This document shows, piece after piece, positions 1 to 9,559 of a stretch of DNA of 64,000 nucleotides (position 1 is its first letter; every line of letters starts with the position of its first letter). This DNA is from Marinomonas pontica. Its GTDB lineage: Bacteria; Pseudomonadota; Gammaproteobacteria; Pseudomonadales; Marinomonadaceae. The stretch lies in assembly GCF_026191375.1 (NCBI RefSeq), contig NZ_JAODTL010000042.1, forward strand, positions 1 through 64,000. The letters run 5' to 3'. The notes beneath the pieces are model-generated. The model ran no database searches and was not told where the DNA came from. It saw nothing but the letters and a program-made list of their open reading frames with translations. The position numbers were made by a program, and so were the translations under genes.

Positions 1-335
1 CGGGTACGACAACCATCAGGATTATTCGCCTTACAAGCCGCACACTCACCACAGGTTACAGACGGACGAACAACAACCCGCTGTCCAACTTTTAGTCCTT
101 GAACCTCAGCGCCAATGGCATTGATCTCACCCACAAACTCATGACCGAGGGTAACGGGCAATTTAGAACGCATCCATTCGTAGCTCTTCGTCCACTCATA
201 AACATGCAAATCACTACCGCAGATGCCTGCTGCCAAAACCGAAATACGAACTTCCCTTGCCTCAGGCAAGCCCAACTCAGGAACCTCAGTTAACTCAATG
301 CCCAATTCAGGCTTCGACTTTCTTAACGCAAGCAT
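1..335 (-). CDS. Zinc-dependent alcohol dehydrogenase, N-terminal part (runs off the window)
   Basis: The minus-strand frame opens with ATG at 333-335 and stays open to the window edge, so only about 111 residues are visible. They match the GroES-like half of medium-chain dehydrogenases: AAGICGSDLHVYEW carries the first catalytic-zinc cysteine, LGHEFVGE carries the zinc histidine and glutamate, and CGECAACKANNPDGC carries the four structural-zinc cysteines. A GGGGA ribosome site lies about 9 bases before the ATG. The substrate cannot be told from this part; threonine/sorbitol-type dehydrogenases are the closest group by motif. It is divergent from the LysR gene at 493, which is its likely regulator. 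Confidence 0.85.
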   Translation of the reverse strand, partial: MLALRKSKPELGIELTEVPELGLPEAREVRISVLAAGICGSDLHVYEWTKSYEWMRSKLPVTLGHEFVGEINAIGAEVQGLKVGQRVVVRPSVTCGECAACKANNPDGCRT

Positions 336-492
336 CAGATCTATCCCCAATCAACACCAAGCTCCATTGCACACCTTACAAAAGGAGGCATGGAAAAATT
401 CATTATTGTGGGAAGCAGTATCTGACATTCAATTGATATATAACAAATATCAATTTAGTATGCTTTCTATATATTAAAGATATAGGTAAAAC

Positions 493-1413
493 ATGGAATT
501 AAGACATTTACGTTATTTTATTACCGTCGCAGAAAGCGGTAGCTTCTCTGCCGCAGCGGAAAAGCTATTCATTTCTCAACCGCCTTTATCTATGCAAATT
601 AAACAGTTAGAGGAAGAAGTGGGCGTCCCCTTATTAACGCGATTACCCAGGGGCGTGCGACTCACCCAAGCTGGCATTCGCTTCTTAGAAGAATCAAAAG
701 CCATCCTGAACCACATTGAGCGAGCCAAAGATCTCGCGAAACATGAAGACAACGAACACGGTGGCCTCCTCAGCATTGGCTTCGTCCCTTCTGCCAGTCA
801 CACCGTATTGCCCAAATTGATCAGCAAACTTCGCAGTCTGCGGCCTAATATCGAAATCAAAGTCAAAGAAATGGTCACGGCAGAGCAAATTACCGCCATT
901 GAAGAACACAAAATTGATGTCGGCATTGCACGACCTTCCACAGTCACACGAAATAATACCAACATCGTCGCTGAGCTTAATGACCCTTTTTGCCTAGCGT
1001 TGCCTCTGCATCATCCTCTAGCTAAGCAAAAATCGTTAACACTGAACCAAGCAGAACATGAGCCATTTGTTTTCTTCACCCGTTTCATTGCGCATGCCTA
1101 CTACGACCAAATCATTGGATTGTGTATCGATGCAGGCTTTTTCCCAAAGACTCAATGCGAAGCCAGTACCATATACGGCGTATTAGACCTCGTCAGTTCT
1201 GGGCTTGGAGTGGCCATTGTACCCGCGTCAACCGTATTGCTGAGCACCAAAAACGTACAAATCGTTCCCCTCAAAAACCCAAGCCGCCCCAGCGGCATCG
1301 CACTCATGCACTCAGAAGAATCCGACAACGCCATAATCAAACTCGCCTCAACCTGTATGAAAGAAGCCCTATCAGACATTGAAGCAGAAACACGCGAACG
1401 GCTGATGCTCTGA
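493..1413 (+). CDS. LysR-family transcriptional regulator
   Basis: This is a 306-residue LysR protein. The N-terminal winged helix-turn-helix is clear: MELRHLRYFITVAESGSFS followed by AAEKLFISQPPLSMQIKQLE at residues 20-40. The effector-binding domain follows from about residue 90, with the usual GLGVAIVPAS near residue 235. The opening resembles CatM/BenM-type activators of aromatic catabolism, but the effector cannot be read from sequence. It is transcribed away from the dehydrogenase at 1-335 across a 157-bp AT-rich gap, the usual arrangement for a LysR gene and its target. Confidence 0.9.
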   Translation: MELRHLRYFITVAESGSFSAAAEKLFISQPPLSMQIKQLEEEVGVPLLTRLPRGVRLTQAGIRFLEESKAILNHIERAKDLAKHEDNEHGGLLSIGFVPSASHTVLPKLISKLRSLRPNIEIKVKEMVTAEQITAIEEHKIDVGIARPSTVTRNNTNIVAELNDPFCLALPLHHPLAKQKSLTLNQAEHEPFVFFTRFIAHAYYDQIIGLCIDAGFFPKTQCEASTIYGVLDLVSSGLGVAIVPASTVLLSTKNVQIVPLKNPSRPSGIALMHSEESDNAIIKLASTCMKEALSDIEAETRERLML

Positions 1414-1442
1414 TGAACAAGTAATTAAAGGAGAACACACAT

Positions 1443-2342
1443 TCACCAAGGATGCTTGGCAAAGTAGCGTTCTAGGTGATCGATCAAAGCACGAACATTG
1501 GGCGATAGATGTTTTCGCGAGGAATAAAGCGCGTAGATCATCAGGTCTTTGGGTTTCCAGTCGGGCAAAAGGTGTTGTAAGCGGCCATCTTGTATGTAGC
1601 GATTGGCTAAATACGTCGGTTGTAGACACACGCCCATGCCATTTAGTGTGGCGTGTAGCAGTGCCGTAGCTTCGTTGATACTTAAACGACAATCCAAAGA
1701 AACCGATTCAAATTGGTCGTTCTGGGATAGGTGCCAGATGTGACGTTCTAAGTTTTTATACCCCAAACAAGCATGATGTATTAAATCTTGCGGATGTTGA
1801 ATCTCGCCTCTTGTTTGACGAGATTTTTCAAGATAAGCCGGAGACGCTACCAAGACAGATTCACACACGGCAATGGGTTTACCGATTAGGGAAGGATCTG
1901 GATTCGAGGCGATTCGTATGGCAAGGTCGATGCTTTTTTCAGTTAAATCTGCAGTGCTGTCTTCTAAATCAATATCGATATGAACTTTAGGATGTTGATA
2001 CATGAAATCTTGAATAGCGGGCATAAGTTGGGAGAAACCAAATGACATGCTGGTGGTGATTCGCACTAGGCCCGATAGCGCGTCGCTAGTGTTGACCATG
2101 GCGGTGATTTTATCGGCTTGTTCTAGCCACTGCTCCACATCTTTTAAGCAGGCCTCCCCAGCACTGGTGAGGGAGATCTTTCGGGTCGTACGATGCAACA
2201 GACGAATTTTCAACCAATCTTCCATAGCTTCGATATAACGCGTCACCATGGGGCGTGACATATTTAAACGATCTGCGGTACGAGAAAAGCTGCGCGATTG
2301 GGCAACATCGATAAAAACTTTAGCTGCTGTCACTCTGTCCAT
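1443..2342 (-). CDS. LysR-family transcriptional regulator
   Basis: This is a 299-residue LysR protein starting MDRVTAAKVFIDVAQSRSFS, with the helix-turn-helix TADRLNMSRPMVTRYIEAME at about residues 22-41 and a TRKISLTSAGE wing. It belongs to the CrgA/AaeR-like subgroup by its opening. It is convergent with the LysR gene ending at 1413, leaving only 29 bases between stops. It is divergent from the MBL-fold/DsbA pair at 2464-3945, which it may control. No strong ribosome site is seen before the ATG. Confidence 0.9.
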   Translation of the reverse strand: MDRVTAAKVFIDVAQSRSFSRTADRLNMSRPMVTRYIEAMEDWLKIRLLHRTTRKISLTSAGEACLKDVEQWLEQADKITAMVNTSDALSGLVRITTSMSFGFSQLMPAIQDFMYQHPKVHIDIDLEDSTADLTEKSIDLAIRIASNPDPSLIGKPIAVCESVLVASPAYLEKSRQTRGEIQHPQDLIHHACLGYKNLERHIWHLSQNDQFESVSLDCRLSINEATALLHATLNGMGVCLQPTYLANRYIQDGRLQHLLPDWKPKDLMIYALYSSRKHLSPNVRALIDHLERYFAKHPW

Positions 2343-2463
2343 CTTTTATTCACTTATTTGAACGATATAAGAAACAATCATGCTCATTTTTGTGTATTTT
2401 TCCGAGCACGTCAATTCTCTATGATGGCCACATGAATTAAACAATCACTCTTTGGAGAGAAAC

Positions 2464-3331
2464 ATGAAAAAATTGATTACATTGGCGGCTTCTGCACTTA
2501 TCGCTCATTCTGCTTTTGCGGCAGACACTAAACCGTTAACGCTAGATATATATAATGCAGCGCCTGACAGCTTTGGTGTTACCTCTACTTTGGTTTATGG
2601 CGAAACAGAAGCTATGGTGATTGATGCTGGCTTTACTAAAGCAGACGCCTTGCGCATTGCCGCTAAAGTATTGGATTCTAATAAAGAGTTAAAAACGATC
2701 TTTATTAGTCAAGCAGACCCAGACTACTACTTTGGTGCCGAAACGTTGCATGACATTTTCCCTAAAGCTGAAATCATAACCACACCAGCCGTTCAAAAAG
2801 TTCTTGAAAAAGAAAATGGCGGGGAAATTGGCTTTCTGGGGGCCAAAAATGGGCGCGAACGCCCCTGTAGCACCTATCGTTCCGACTGCTTACACTCAGT
2901 CTACTTTGACTGTTGACGGTCAAACTATTGAAATTCGTGGTACTGAAGGTGTGTTGGCTCACCGTCCTTACCTTTGGATTCCTGCAAACAAAGCGATTTT
3001 GGGTAACGTAGCGATATTCGGAAACATGCACTTGTGGATGGCCGATGCACAATCGGATGAGTCTCAAGAAGCTTGGAAAGCACAATTGAAAGAAATGCTT
3101 GCACTTAAACCAACAACGGTTGTTCCTGGTCATATGGCAAAAGGCACAGCATTAACGGCTGATAACATTACGTATTCTCTTGACTACATCAATGCCTTCC
3201 AACAAGCAAAAATGGACAGCAAAGACAGCGCAGAATTTATTAAAACAATGACAGCAGAATACCCAAATGCACAAGGTGCTTTGAACCTAAACATCGCAGC
3301 TAAAGTACATAAAGGTGAAATGACATGGTAA
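2464..3331 (+). pseudogene. MBL-fold metallo-hydrolase-like secreted protein, frameshifted
   Basis: The gene begins at ATG 2464 (GGAGAG 5 bases upstream) with a signal peptide ending SAFAAD. The frame breaks near 2807-2811, where GAAAAAG holds one A too many. Removing one A joins VQKVLEK to KMAGKLAFWGPKMGANAP and gives one continuous protein of about 288 residues. The fold is metallo-beta-lactamase-like: VIDAGFTKADA strand, then the metal loop, then VVPGHM. The metal loop reads SQADPDYYFG where active enzymes have H-x-H-x-D-H, so only the aspartate is kept. Metal binding is therefore doubtful or altered. The gene overlaps the following DsbA-family gene by 7 bases, so the two are probably co-translated. 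Confidence 0.75.
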
Positions 3332-3945
3332 AAGTACATTATTTTTTCGACCCAATGTGTGGTTGGTGTTACGGCGCATCGTCATTAATCGAAACTCTGG
3401 CTGAAATGACGGAGTTCGAGATCACCTACCACCCAGGTGGCATGATTCCGAAACGTGCCATTGACCCGTCTTTCAGACAGCATATTTTGCAGGCTGATGG
3501 TCAAATTGCCGCTATGACTAAAGCCCACTTTGGCGATGCTTACAAAGCAAGAGTGGCGGGAGCCGATGATTTCATTGTGGACTCCTACTCCACAACTCGC
3601 GCTTTTCTTGTTGGTCAAGAAATGGGGGTTGAAGCACACAAAATGCTTGCAGCGATTCAAAAAGCCCATTACCAAGATGGTAAGCATTTGGATAAGTTAT
3701 CAGTATTAGAAGCTTTAGCTGTGTTTATGGGATTAGACAAAGTCATATGGAACGAAAAGATGGCAAAGTCTGAAGCAAACATGCTACGCCAAGTTCAAGA
3801 AAGTCACGATCTTATGGGGCAAATGAAGGTCAGCGGGTACCCCACATTTATTATTGAAAAGGACCATGGTTTATTGCGTCTGCCGCACGGTAATTACTAT
3901 GGAAAAGCGGACGAATGGAAAGACTATTTGCGCTCGTTAGTGTAA
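3325..3945 (+). CDS. DsbA-family thioredoxin-fold protein (FrnE-like)
   Basis: This 206-residue protein starts MVKVHYFFDPMCGWCYGASS, a thioredoxin-fold strand followed by a C-G-W-C redox motif. An inserted helical domain and the late SGYPTFIIEKDHG (cis-proline loop) fit the DsbA/FrnE oxidoreductase family. No signal peptide is seen, so it is likely cytoplasmic. The start overlaps the end of the MBL-fold gene, and AAAGGTGAAATGAC in that gene gives a ribosome site. The pairing suggests a shared detoxification or redox role; this is inference only. Confidence 0.85.
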   Translation: MVKVHYFFDPMCGWCYGASSLIETLAEMTEFEITYHPGGMIPKRAIDPSFRQHILQADGQIAAMTKAHFGDAYKARVAGADDFIVDSYSTTRAFLVGQEMGVEAHKMLAAIQKAHYQDGKHLDKLSVLEALAVFMGLDKVIWNEKMAKSEANMLRQVQESHDLMGQMKVSGYPTFIIEKDHGLLRLPHGNYYGKADEWKDYLRSLV

Positions 3946-3973
3946 CGCTGTTGATCGCCTTTAAAAGAAGGCA

Positions 3974-4008
3974 AATCAGCCTTGTCTGAGTTAAAGAGAA
4001 GGCTGATT
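3974..4008. terminator. Inverted repeat between convergent genes
   Basis: AATCAGCCTT (3974-3983) pairs with AAGGCTGATT (3999-4008) around a 15-base loop. It lies between the DsbA-family stop at 3945 and the LpxR-like stop at 4022. There is no clear T tract, so termination is likely but not certain. Confidence 0.5.
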
Positions 4009-4021
4009 CAGAGCGGAAAAG

Positions 4022-5086
4022 TTACAACTTCCGTGAAAACGTGAGTGTTCCATAACGGGTAAACTTATCCATTTCTCGATCATAATCGTCGCCACCAATG
4101 GTAAACGGCGAGTTGATTGCAAATGACAAGGCACTTTCGCCCCAAGAGTACGTCAGTCCGGAAGACAGCATATTGTTGCGATGATCGTAGTCAATGGAAC
4201 GACTGTCATGGAACGTATTGCCATCGGTGAAAATCTGGTTAAACGTGTAATTCAACGCCACTCCCATATACACAAACCAACCTTGGTTTACGGCAATGGG
4301 GTTAGAAGTTCTCGAATCCGCTAACAAAACCGTAGCAAAGGATTCTTCTAGATTTTTACCGTAGCGCACCATAAAGCCTGTACTAACAGCACTGCGCAAT
4401 GTTCCTACGCTCATTTCAGCGCCCGACAACACGTCTATAGTATTACTATTGGACACCCAAGACCGCCATGTTCGCCCTCGGGACAGTTCAAACACCAGTT
4501 CATTATCCAGCTGAGTGTCCCAGCCTCTTGGCGTTCGTGCACTGATGACTTTGTGCACTGCTTTTTGCGTTTGCTCACCCATGGCCAACGGCCCAACAAT
4601 CCCCAATGTTGTGCTTACCTTATCAGCGTAACGAGGGCCAACCACGATAAAGGTGTTAGTAAAGCTTAATAATCCAGAGTAAGGAAACGTTCCCTCAGCA
4701 GGCACCACTTCTTCAATATCATAGGGGGTATTTAGTGTCTGACCGACACTGTAAATGTTCACAGAGGTTTCAATACTACCGCTTGGCATGCTCCACATCA
4801 GTGGCTTCACCCATGCGTCTGGCAGATCAGCGGATGATTCTTTATCATTTACATCATAAAAAGAGACATAGATACCATTCGTATAACCATTGTCTTCATT
4901 AACAAAAAAATCGTTATCCAATGTGGCAGAAAACCAATTCACCTCCGCGAACGCTGGCATACCAAACAATAAAACCAATCCAAAAAGAGACTGCTTCAGT
5001 GTACTTACGCTGTTTTTCTTAATCACATCTCTGTGCTTTACCACTCCTTTTAAATCAATACGATGGTCTGTCATTGCCTTGAGCAT
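4022..5086 (-). CDS. LpxR-like outer-membrane protein (DUF2219 family)
   Basis: This 354-residue protein has a hydrophobic export segment (LFGLVLLFGMPAFA) at about residues 34-47, preceded by an unusually long basic N-terminus. AGGTG just before the ATG at 5086 supports the long start. The mature part opens NWFSATLDNDFFVNEDN then YTNGIYVSF, the conserved signature of LpxR/DUF2219 beta-barrels. LpxR removes 3'-acyloxyacyl chains from lipid A in Salmonella. The C-terminus ends with an aromatic-alternating strand, TFSRKL. Whether it deacylates lipid A here is unknown. It stands alone, not in an operon. Confidence 0.75.
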   Translation of the reverse strand: MLKAMTDHRIDLKGVVKHRDVIKKNSVSTLKQSLFGLVLLFGMPAFAEVNWFSATLDNDFFVNEDNGYTNGIYVSFYDVNDKESSADLPDAWVKPLMWSMPSGSIETSVNIYSVGQTLNTPYDIEEVVPAEGTFPYSGLLSFTNTFIVVGPRYADKVSTTLGIVGPLAMGEQTQKAVHKVISARTPRGWDTQLDNELVFELSRGRTWRSWVSNSNTIDVLSGAEMSVGTLRSAVSTGFMVRYGKNLEESFATVLLADSRTSNPIAVNQGWFVYMGVALNYTFNQIFTDGNTFHDSRSIDYDHRNNMLSSGLTYSWGESALSFAINSPFTIGGDDYDREMDKFTRYGTLTFSRKL

Positions 5087-5257
5087 TTTTCACCTATACA
5101 CGCTTATTTCATATTCATACGATAGAACTGACACGTATTATAAAGTGAACCTATACGAACGAGGACAAATAAGAGTTATAACTTAAAGGAAATAAATGAA
5201 AGAAAGACATATAATATTCAAGAATACATCCTATTATGAAATAAATGGGTAAAAATG

Positions 5258-5296
5258 AAAAAGCCACCGCCTGACATTGATCAAACGATGGCTTTT
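5258..5296. terminator. Terminator downstream of atoE
   Basis: AAAAAGCCA and TGGCTTTT form a stem. Read on the minus strand it ends in a T run, just past the atoE stop at 5315. Confidence 0.6.
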
Positions 5297-5314
5297 ACTG
5301 TCAATTAGATCCGT

Positions 5315-6688
5315 TTAGAAAATCAAAAATCCAAGAGAGATAATCACGCCAGACCCGATCAACGCCATCAAGCAATAGCCCATCACGTCTTTTGCACCTA
5401 GACCCGCAATCGCCAACGCTGGCAGAGCCCAGAATGGCTGAATCATATTTGTCCACGCATCGCCCCATGCAATCGCCATGGCCGTTTTCGCAGCGTCCAC
5501 TCCTAATGCCGCACCCGCTGGCATCATGATTGGCGCTTGTACCGCCCACTGACCGCCACCAGAAGGCACAAAGAAATTAACAATGCCCGCGCTCAAGAAA
5601 GTAAAAAGAGGGAACGTGGTTTCATTAGAAATCGACACAAACGCCTGAGAGATCACACCAGCCAATGATGCACCAGTGTCACCGGTTGCCGTCATCATTC
5701 CCATGATCCCAGCGTAGAATGGAAATTGCAGCAAAATGCCAGAACAGTTGCGCGCTCCCTGAGAGATCGAATTCAACAAACTCTTCGGAGTGCCATGCAA
5801 CAAAATAGCGGCAAACAAGAAAGTGAAGTTAACAATATTCAAGTTCAGCGCGAAGCCCTTGGTTATAAAGTAATAAAGGATGTAAGCAAAGCCCATCACC
5901 CCCAACAGCAACGACAAAGTTCGGCTGTTTTCCAAACGCTCTGCCGGTGTCATATCCGCTTTATTTGGTGTTTCGACCACCTGCTCTTTCAGCAATTCAG
6001 CATCAATGGTCACGGTGTCTTGCGGCGCTGGGTGCATCAAACGGTTTAACAGTGGAATAGTGACAAACATCACGGCCAAGATCGTTAAGTTCATGGTGGA
6101 GAAAATCGTCTCGGAGGTAGGAATCGCCGCTGTCACCGCCCCATTCGTGACTTTTTCTATGTTCGCACCACCCGCAATAGACAAGGGAATAGAGCCAGAC
6201 AAACCACCATGCCAGAACAAAAAGCCGCTGTAAGCCGATGCGATCAACAAACGGTAATCCACGCCTTTAACGCGCGCAGCGATTTCACGAGCAAAAATAG
6301 CCCCCACAACCAAACCAAAGCCCCAGTTAACCCAGCAGGCCATCGCACTGATGACCGTAACCAAGATAATCGCTTGGCCAGGTGTGTTGGCCACACCCGC
6401 TAACATGGCAAGTTTACGTTTGAATGCTGGCGCACTTGCCATAGCATGACCCGTCACAACCACCATGGCCATCTGCATGGAAAAACTTAACAAGTTCCAA
6501 AAGCCGCCAGCCCAGGCATTAACGACTTGCATTGGTCCTTGCCCGGTGCTCGGCATCACCAAAAGGAAAACGACGAACGTCAGCACAATGGCAAAAATGA
6601 AAGGGTCTGGAAGATAACGCTGTAATAAGGTAACGAAGAATTGGCTTATTTTTTGTAAGCCTGTTTGCTTTTGATCAAAAGTTTTCAT
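5315..6688 (-). CDS. atoE: Short-chain fatty acid transporter AtoE
   Basis: This 457-residue integral membrane protein starts at ATG 6688, after AGGATGAATTA. It carries the AtoE family pattern: RYLPDPFIFAIVLTFVVFLL in the first membrane segment, GHAMASAP, ACWVNWGFGLVVGA, and near the end VPSGGGQWAVQAPIM followed by GDAWTNMIQPFWALP. AtoE carries short-chain acids such as acetoacetate or butyrate across the inner membrane. It is the last gene of atoD-atoA-atoB-atoE, so substrate entry and activation are encoded together. A hairpin with a T run lies between atoB and this gene and may lower its expression relative to the enzymes. Confidence 0.92.
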   Translation of the reverse strand: MKTFDQKQTGLQKISQFFVTLLQRYLPDPFIFAIVLTFVVFLLVMPSTGQGPMQVVNAWAGGFWNLLSFSMQMAMVVVTGHAMASAPAFKRKLAMLAGVANTPGQAIILVTVISAMACWVNWGFGLVVGAIFAREIAARVKGVDYRLLIASAYSGFLFWHGGLSGSIPLSIAGGANIEKVTNGAVTAAIPTSETIFSTMNLTILAVMFVTIPLLNRLMHPAPQDTVTIDAELLKEQVVETPNKADMTPAERLENSRTLSLLLGVMGFAYILYYFITKGFALNLNIVNFTFLFAAILLHGTPKSLLNSISQGARNCSGILLQFPFYAGIMGMMTATGDTGASLAGVISQAFVSISNETTFPLFTFLSAGIVNFFVPSGGGQWAVQAPIMMPAGAALGVDAAKTAMAIAWGDAWTNMIQPFWALPALAIAGLGAKDVMGYCLMALIGSGVIISLGFLIF

Positions 6689-6741
6689 TAATTCATCCTG
6701 TCTTTTTATATTTTTTATAGAACAGATAAAACGCAAAAAAA

Positions 6742-6763
6742 TGGGCTATCGCGAGATACCCAT
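6742..6763 (-). terminator. Hairpin with T run between atoB and atoE (internal terminator)
   Basis: On the minus strand, TGGGTATC and GATAGCCCA form a near-perfect stem with a four-base loop, followed by a run of seven T. It lies inside the operon, after the atoB stop and before the atoE ribosome site. Confidence 0.65.
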
Positions 6764-6788
6764 TTCCTGTTGTTTTATTGTGATTACA

Positions 6789-7964
6789 CTAGCGTGACAC
6801 CAACATCGCAACGCCCATGCCGCCGCCAATACAAAGCGTCGCCAAGCCTTTTTTCAGGTCTTGTCTCTGCATTTCATGAAGCAAGGTCACTAAAATTCGG
6901 CAACCTGACGCTCCAATAGGGTGACCCAACGCCACAGCACCGCCGTTGACGTTGACTTTATTTGTGTCCAATCCAAGCTCTTTGTTCACGCACAACGCCT
7001 GTACTGCAAAGGCTTCATTGGCTTCAATAAGATCCAAATCGGCGACTTGCCAATTGGCTTTTTTCAGCACTTTTTGCGTCGCCGCAATTGGCCCTGTCCC
7101 CATGATTTCAGGGTCAACGCCTGCGCCACTGGCTGCTTCAATCACCGCCAAAATAGGCAGCCCCAGACGCGCGGCTTCCTCGTCGGACGTGACGATAACC
7201 ATCGCCGCGCCATCGTTCAATGTTGACGCATTGCCCGCTGTCACACTGCCATCTTTGTTAAAAGCAGGACGCAATTTAGCCAGCGACTCTGCGCTGGTAT
7301 CCGGGCGAATTTGCTCGTCAGCATCGACAAGAATAGGATCGCCTTTGCGCTGCGGGATTGAGATAGGCACTATCTCTTCAACAAAGCGACCAGCGGCTTG
7401 GGCTTGAGTGGCTTTTTGTTGGGAATTTGCGGCAAACACATCTTGCTCGGTACGGCTAATCTCCCAACGGTTGGCGATGTTTTCCGCTGTTTGGCCCATG
7501 TGGTAATCATGAAATGCATCCCACAAGCCGTCTGTCACCATGGAATCCAACAATTCCCAGTTGCCCATTTTTTTACCTGAACGGCTGTTTGGTAACACAT
7601 GCGCCGCTTGGCTCATGCTTTCTTGTCCGCCCGCCACCACCATAGTAGCGTCACCATTTAAAACGGCTTGTGCCGCTAGTTGCACGGCTTTTAAACCAGA
7701 GCCACAGACTTTGTTAATCGTCATAGCAGAAACATGGCTGGGCAACCCAGCGTGAACAGCGGTTTGGCGCGCCGGGTTCTGACCACAGCCCGCGGTCAGT
7801 ACTTGACCTAAAATCACTTCTTCAATCTGATCTTTCAAAATAGGTTGTTTGGCCAACATGCCAGACAAAAGCTGAGTGCCAATCTGAACGGCACTTAACG
7901 AAGACAAAGCGCCATTAAAAGCGCCAATCGGGGTTCTTGCTGCTGCAACGATAACGGCTTTCAT
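6789..7964 (-). CDS. atoB: Acetyl-CoA acetyltransferase (thiolase)
   Basis: This 391-residue type II thiolase splits acetoacetyl-CoA with CoA into two acetyl-CoA. The acyl-carrying cysteine is in NKVCGSGLKAV near residue 88. The catalytic histidine is in NEAFAVQ / GHPIGASG near residue 350, and the second cysteine is in TLCIGGGMG near residue 380. The length is that of E. coli AtoB. AAAGGAG precedes the ATG. It begins 17 bases after the atoA stop, so it is part of the same operon. Confidence 0.95.
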   Translation of the reverse strand: MKAVIVAAARTPIGAFNGALSSLSAVQIGTQLLSGMLAKQPILKDQIEEVILGQVLTAGCGQNPARQTAVHAGLPSHVSAMTINKVCGSGLKAVQLAAQAVLNGDATMVVAGGQESMSQAAHVLPNSRSGKKMGNWELLDSMVTDGLWDAFHDYHMGQTAENIANRWEISRTEQDVFAANSQQKATQAQAAGRFVEEIVPISIPQRKGDPILVDADEQIRPDTSAESLAKLRPAFNKDGSVTAGNASTLNDGAAMVIVTSDEEAARLGLPILAVIEAASGAGVDPEIMGTGPIAATQKVLKKANWQVADLDLIEANEAFAVQALCVNKELGLDTNKVNVNGGAVALGHPIGASGCRILVTLLHEMQRQDLKKGLATLCIGGGMGVAMLVSR

Positions 7965-7981
7965 AGAAGCTCCTTTAATTA

Positions 7982-8641
7982 TTAGGCAAAGACCATTTCT
8001 GGCACATGATCTGGCACGATCAATTTACCTTGCGTCTTTTCAATAATGTCTTCAACAGACACGCCCGGTGCTCTTTCTTTCAATACAAAAGCACCGTCTT
8101 CTATTTCAAGCCACGCCAAATCTGTGAGGACTTTTTTGATACAGCCTTTACCTGTTAATGGCAAAGAACAATTGGACAGCAATTTGGATTCGCCATCCTT
8201 GGAGGCGTGCGTCATGGTGACGATAATATTCTCGGCACCGGCGACCAAATCCATCGCGCCGCCCATGCCCTTGATCAATTTACTAGGAATCATCCAAGAA
8301 GCAATGTTGCCATTAACATCCACTTCAAAGGCACCCAACACGGTCAAGTCCACATGACCGCCACGGATCATGGCAAAAGATTCCGCGGAAGAGAAAATTG
8401 ATGCACCTTTCACGGTTGTTACGGTTTGTTTGCCGGCGTTGATCATGTCGGCGTCGATGGTGTCTTCGGTCGGAAACTCACCCATACCCAACAAACCATT
8501 TTCAGATTGCAGCATCACTTCCATGTTGTCAGGAACGTAATTTGCCACCAAGGTAGGAATACCAATCCCAAGGTTGACGTAAAAACCGTCTTGTAATTCT
8601 TGGGCAACTCGTTGCGCCATTTGCTCTCTGGTCAGTGACAT
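7982..8641 (-). CDS. atoA: Acetoacetate (3-oxoacid) CoA-transferase subunit B
   Basis: This is the 219-residue beta subunit of a family I CoA-transferase. The catalytic glutamate lies in LQSENGLLGMG near residue 50, and GIGIPTLVANYVPD precedes it, as in AtoA and ScoB. The enzyme moves CoA from an acyl-CoA donor to acetoacetate. AGAGG is placed 6 bases before the ATG. It follows the A subunit after 42 bases and is expected to form the heterotetramer with it. Confidence 0.93.
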   Translation of the reverse strand: MSLTREQMAQRVAQELQDGFYVNLGIGIPTLVANYVPDNMEVMLQSENGLLGMGEFPTEDTIDADMINAGKQTVTTVKGASIFSSAESFAMIRGGHVDLTVLGAFEVDVNGNIASWMIPSKLIKGMGGAMDLVAGAENIIVTMTHASKDGESKLLSNCSLPLTGKGCIKKVLTDLAWLEIEDGAFVLKERAPGVSVEDIIEKTQGKLIVPDHVPEMVFA

Positions 8642-8683
8642 AGGAAACCTCTTTTTCTTATTCTGTTGTCTTATTCTGTGGAC

Positions 8684-9388
8684 TTATTCGGCGCTCTTAA
8701 CGGTTCTTTTTTCGATGCGTTTTTCAAACGTACCGAGCACAACTCGATTCACATAAATACCTGGCGTATGGATGTGAGCGGGATCCAGCTCACCAACCTC
8801 GACGATTTCTTCCACTTCTACTACGGTAATTTTGCCTGCGGTCGCAGCCAGAGGATTGAAGTTTTGTGCGGTATGACGGTAAATGACGTTACCGTAACGA
8901 TCGGCTTTCCAGCCTTTAACGATGGCGAAGTCGCCGACAATGGCTTCTTCTAGTAAGTATTCACGGCCATGGAATTCTTTGGTTTCTTTTGCCTTCTGCA
9001 ACTGGCGTACCCACGCCTGTTGCGGTGTAAAAGCCGGTATTCCCGCGCCGCCTGCGCGCATTTTTTCGGCTAACGTGCCTTGAGGTGTCAATTCGACTTC
9101 AAGCTCGCCGTTTAATAATTGCTTCTCAAACAAGGCATTTTCGCCCACATAAGACGACACCATTTTGCGCACTTGTTTGTCTTCAAGCAGAATCCCCAAA
9201 CCAAAGCCATCCACTCCGCAGTTATTCGACACAATCGTCAAATCACGGGTGCCCTTGCGTTTGATCTCAGCAATTAAGTTTTCAGGAATACCGCACAAGC
9301 CAAAACCACCTGCCAGTATTGTCATGCCATCTTCTAACCCCGTCATTGCCTCTTCATAAGACGCAACAACTTTGTCGAAACCTGCCAT
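8684..9388 (-). CDS. atoD: Acetoacetate (3-oxoacid) CoA-transferase subunit A
   Basis: This is the 234-residue alpha subunit. The glycine-rich [13 protein letters not shown] near residue 28 is the CoA-transferase signature. It has the family's GAGIPAFT loop and ends in the usual basic tail. GGAGAAGACA precedes the ATG at 9388. It is the first gene of the atoDABE operon, divergent from the LysR gene at 9560 across a 171-bp AT-rich region that should hold both promoters. Confidence 0.93.
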   Translation of the reverse strand: MAGFDKVVASYEEAMTGLEDGMTILAGGFGLCGIPENLIAEIKRKGTRDLTIVSNNCGVDGFGLGILLEDKQVRKMVSSYVGENALFEKQLLNGELEVELTPQGTLAEKMRAGGAGIPAFTPQQAWVRQLQKAKETKEFHGREYLLEEAIVGDFAIVKGWKADRYGNVIYRHTAQNFNPLAATAGKITVVEVEEIVEVGELDPAHIHTPGIYVNRVVLGTFEKRIEKRTVKSAE

Positions 9389-9559
9389 TGTCTTCTCCTA
9401 CTTTTATTATTTTGATTGCCGATCAGTTTGACTCATGCGGATCATTTAATTAAATTTGTTTTTCCTATTTATTAATAAGTTTTGCAAATATATTTAAGAT
9501 CATAAAAATAACATAATTAAACTCAGTAGTAGCAAGCACAGATGTGCGTAAAGGACGTC

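Noticed and set aside
4890-5186. Plus-strand open frame over the start of the LpxR-like gene
   Set aside because: It is the shadow of the minus-strand coding region and has no ribosome site or family features.
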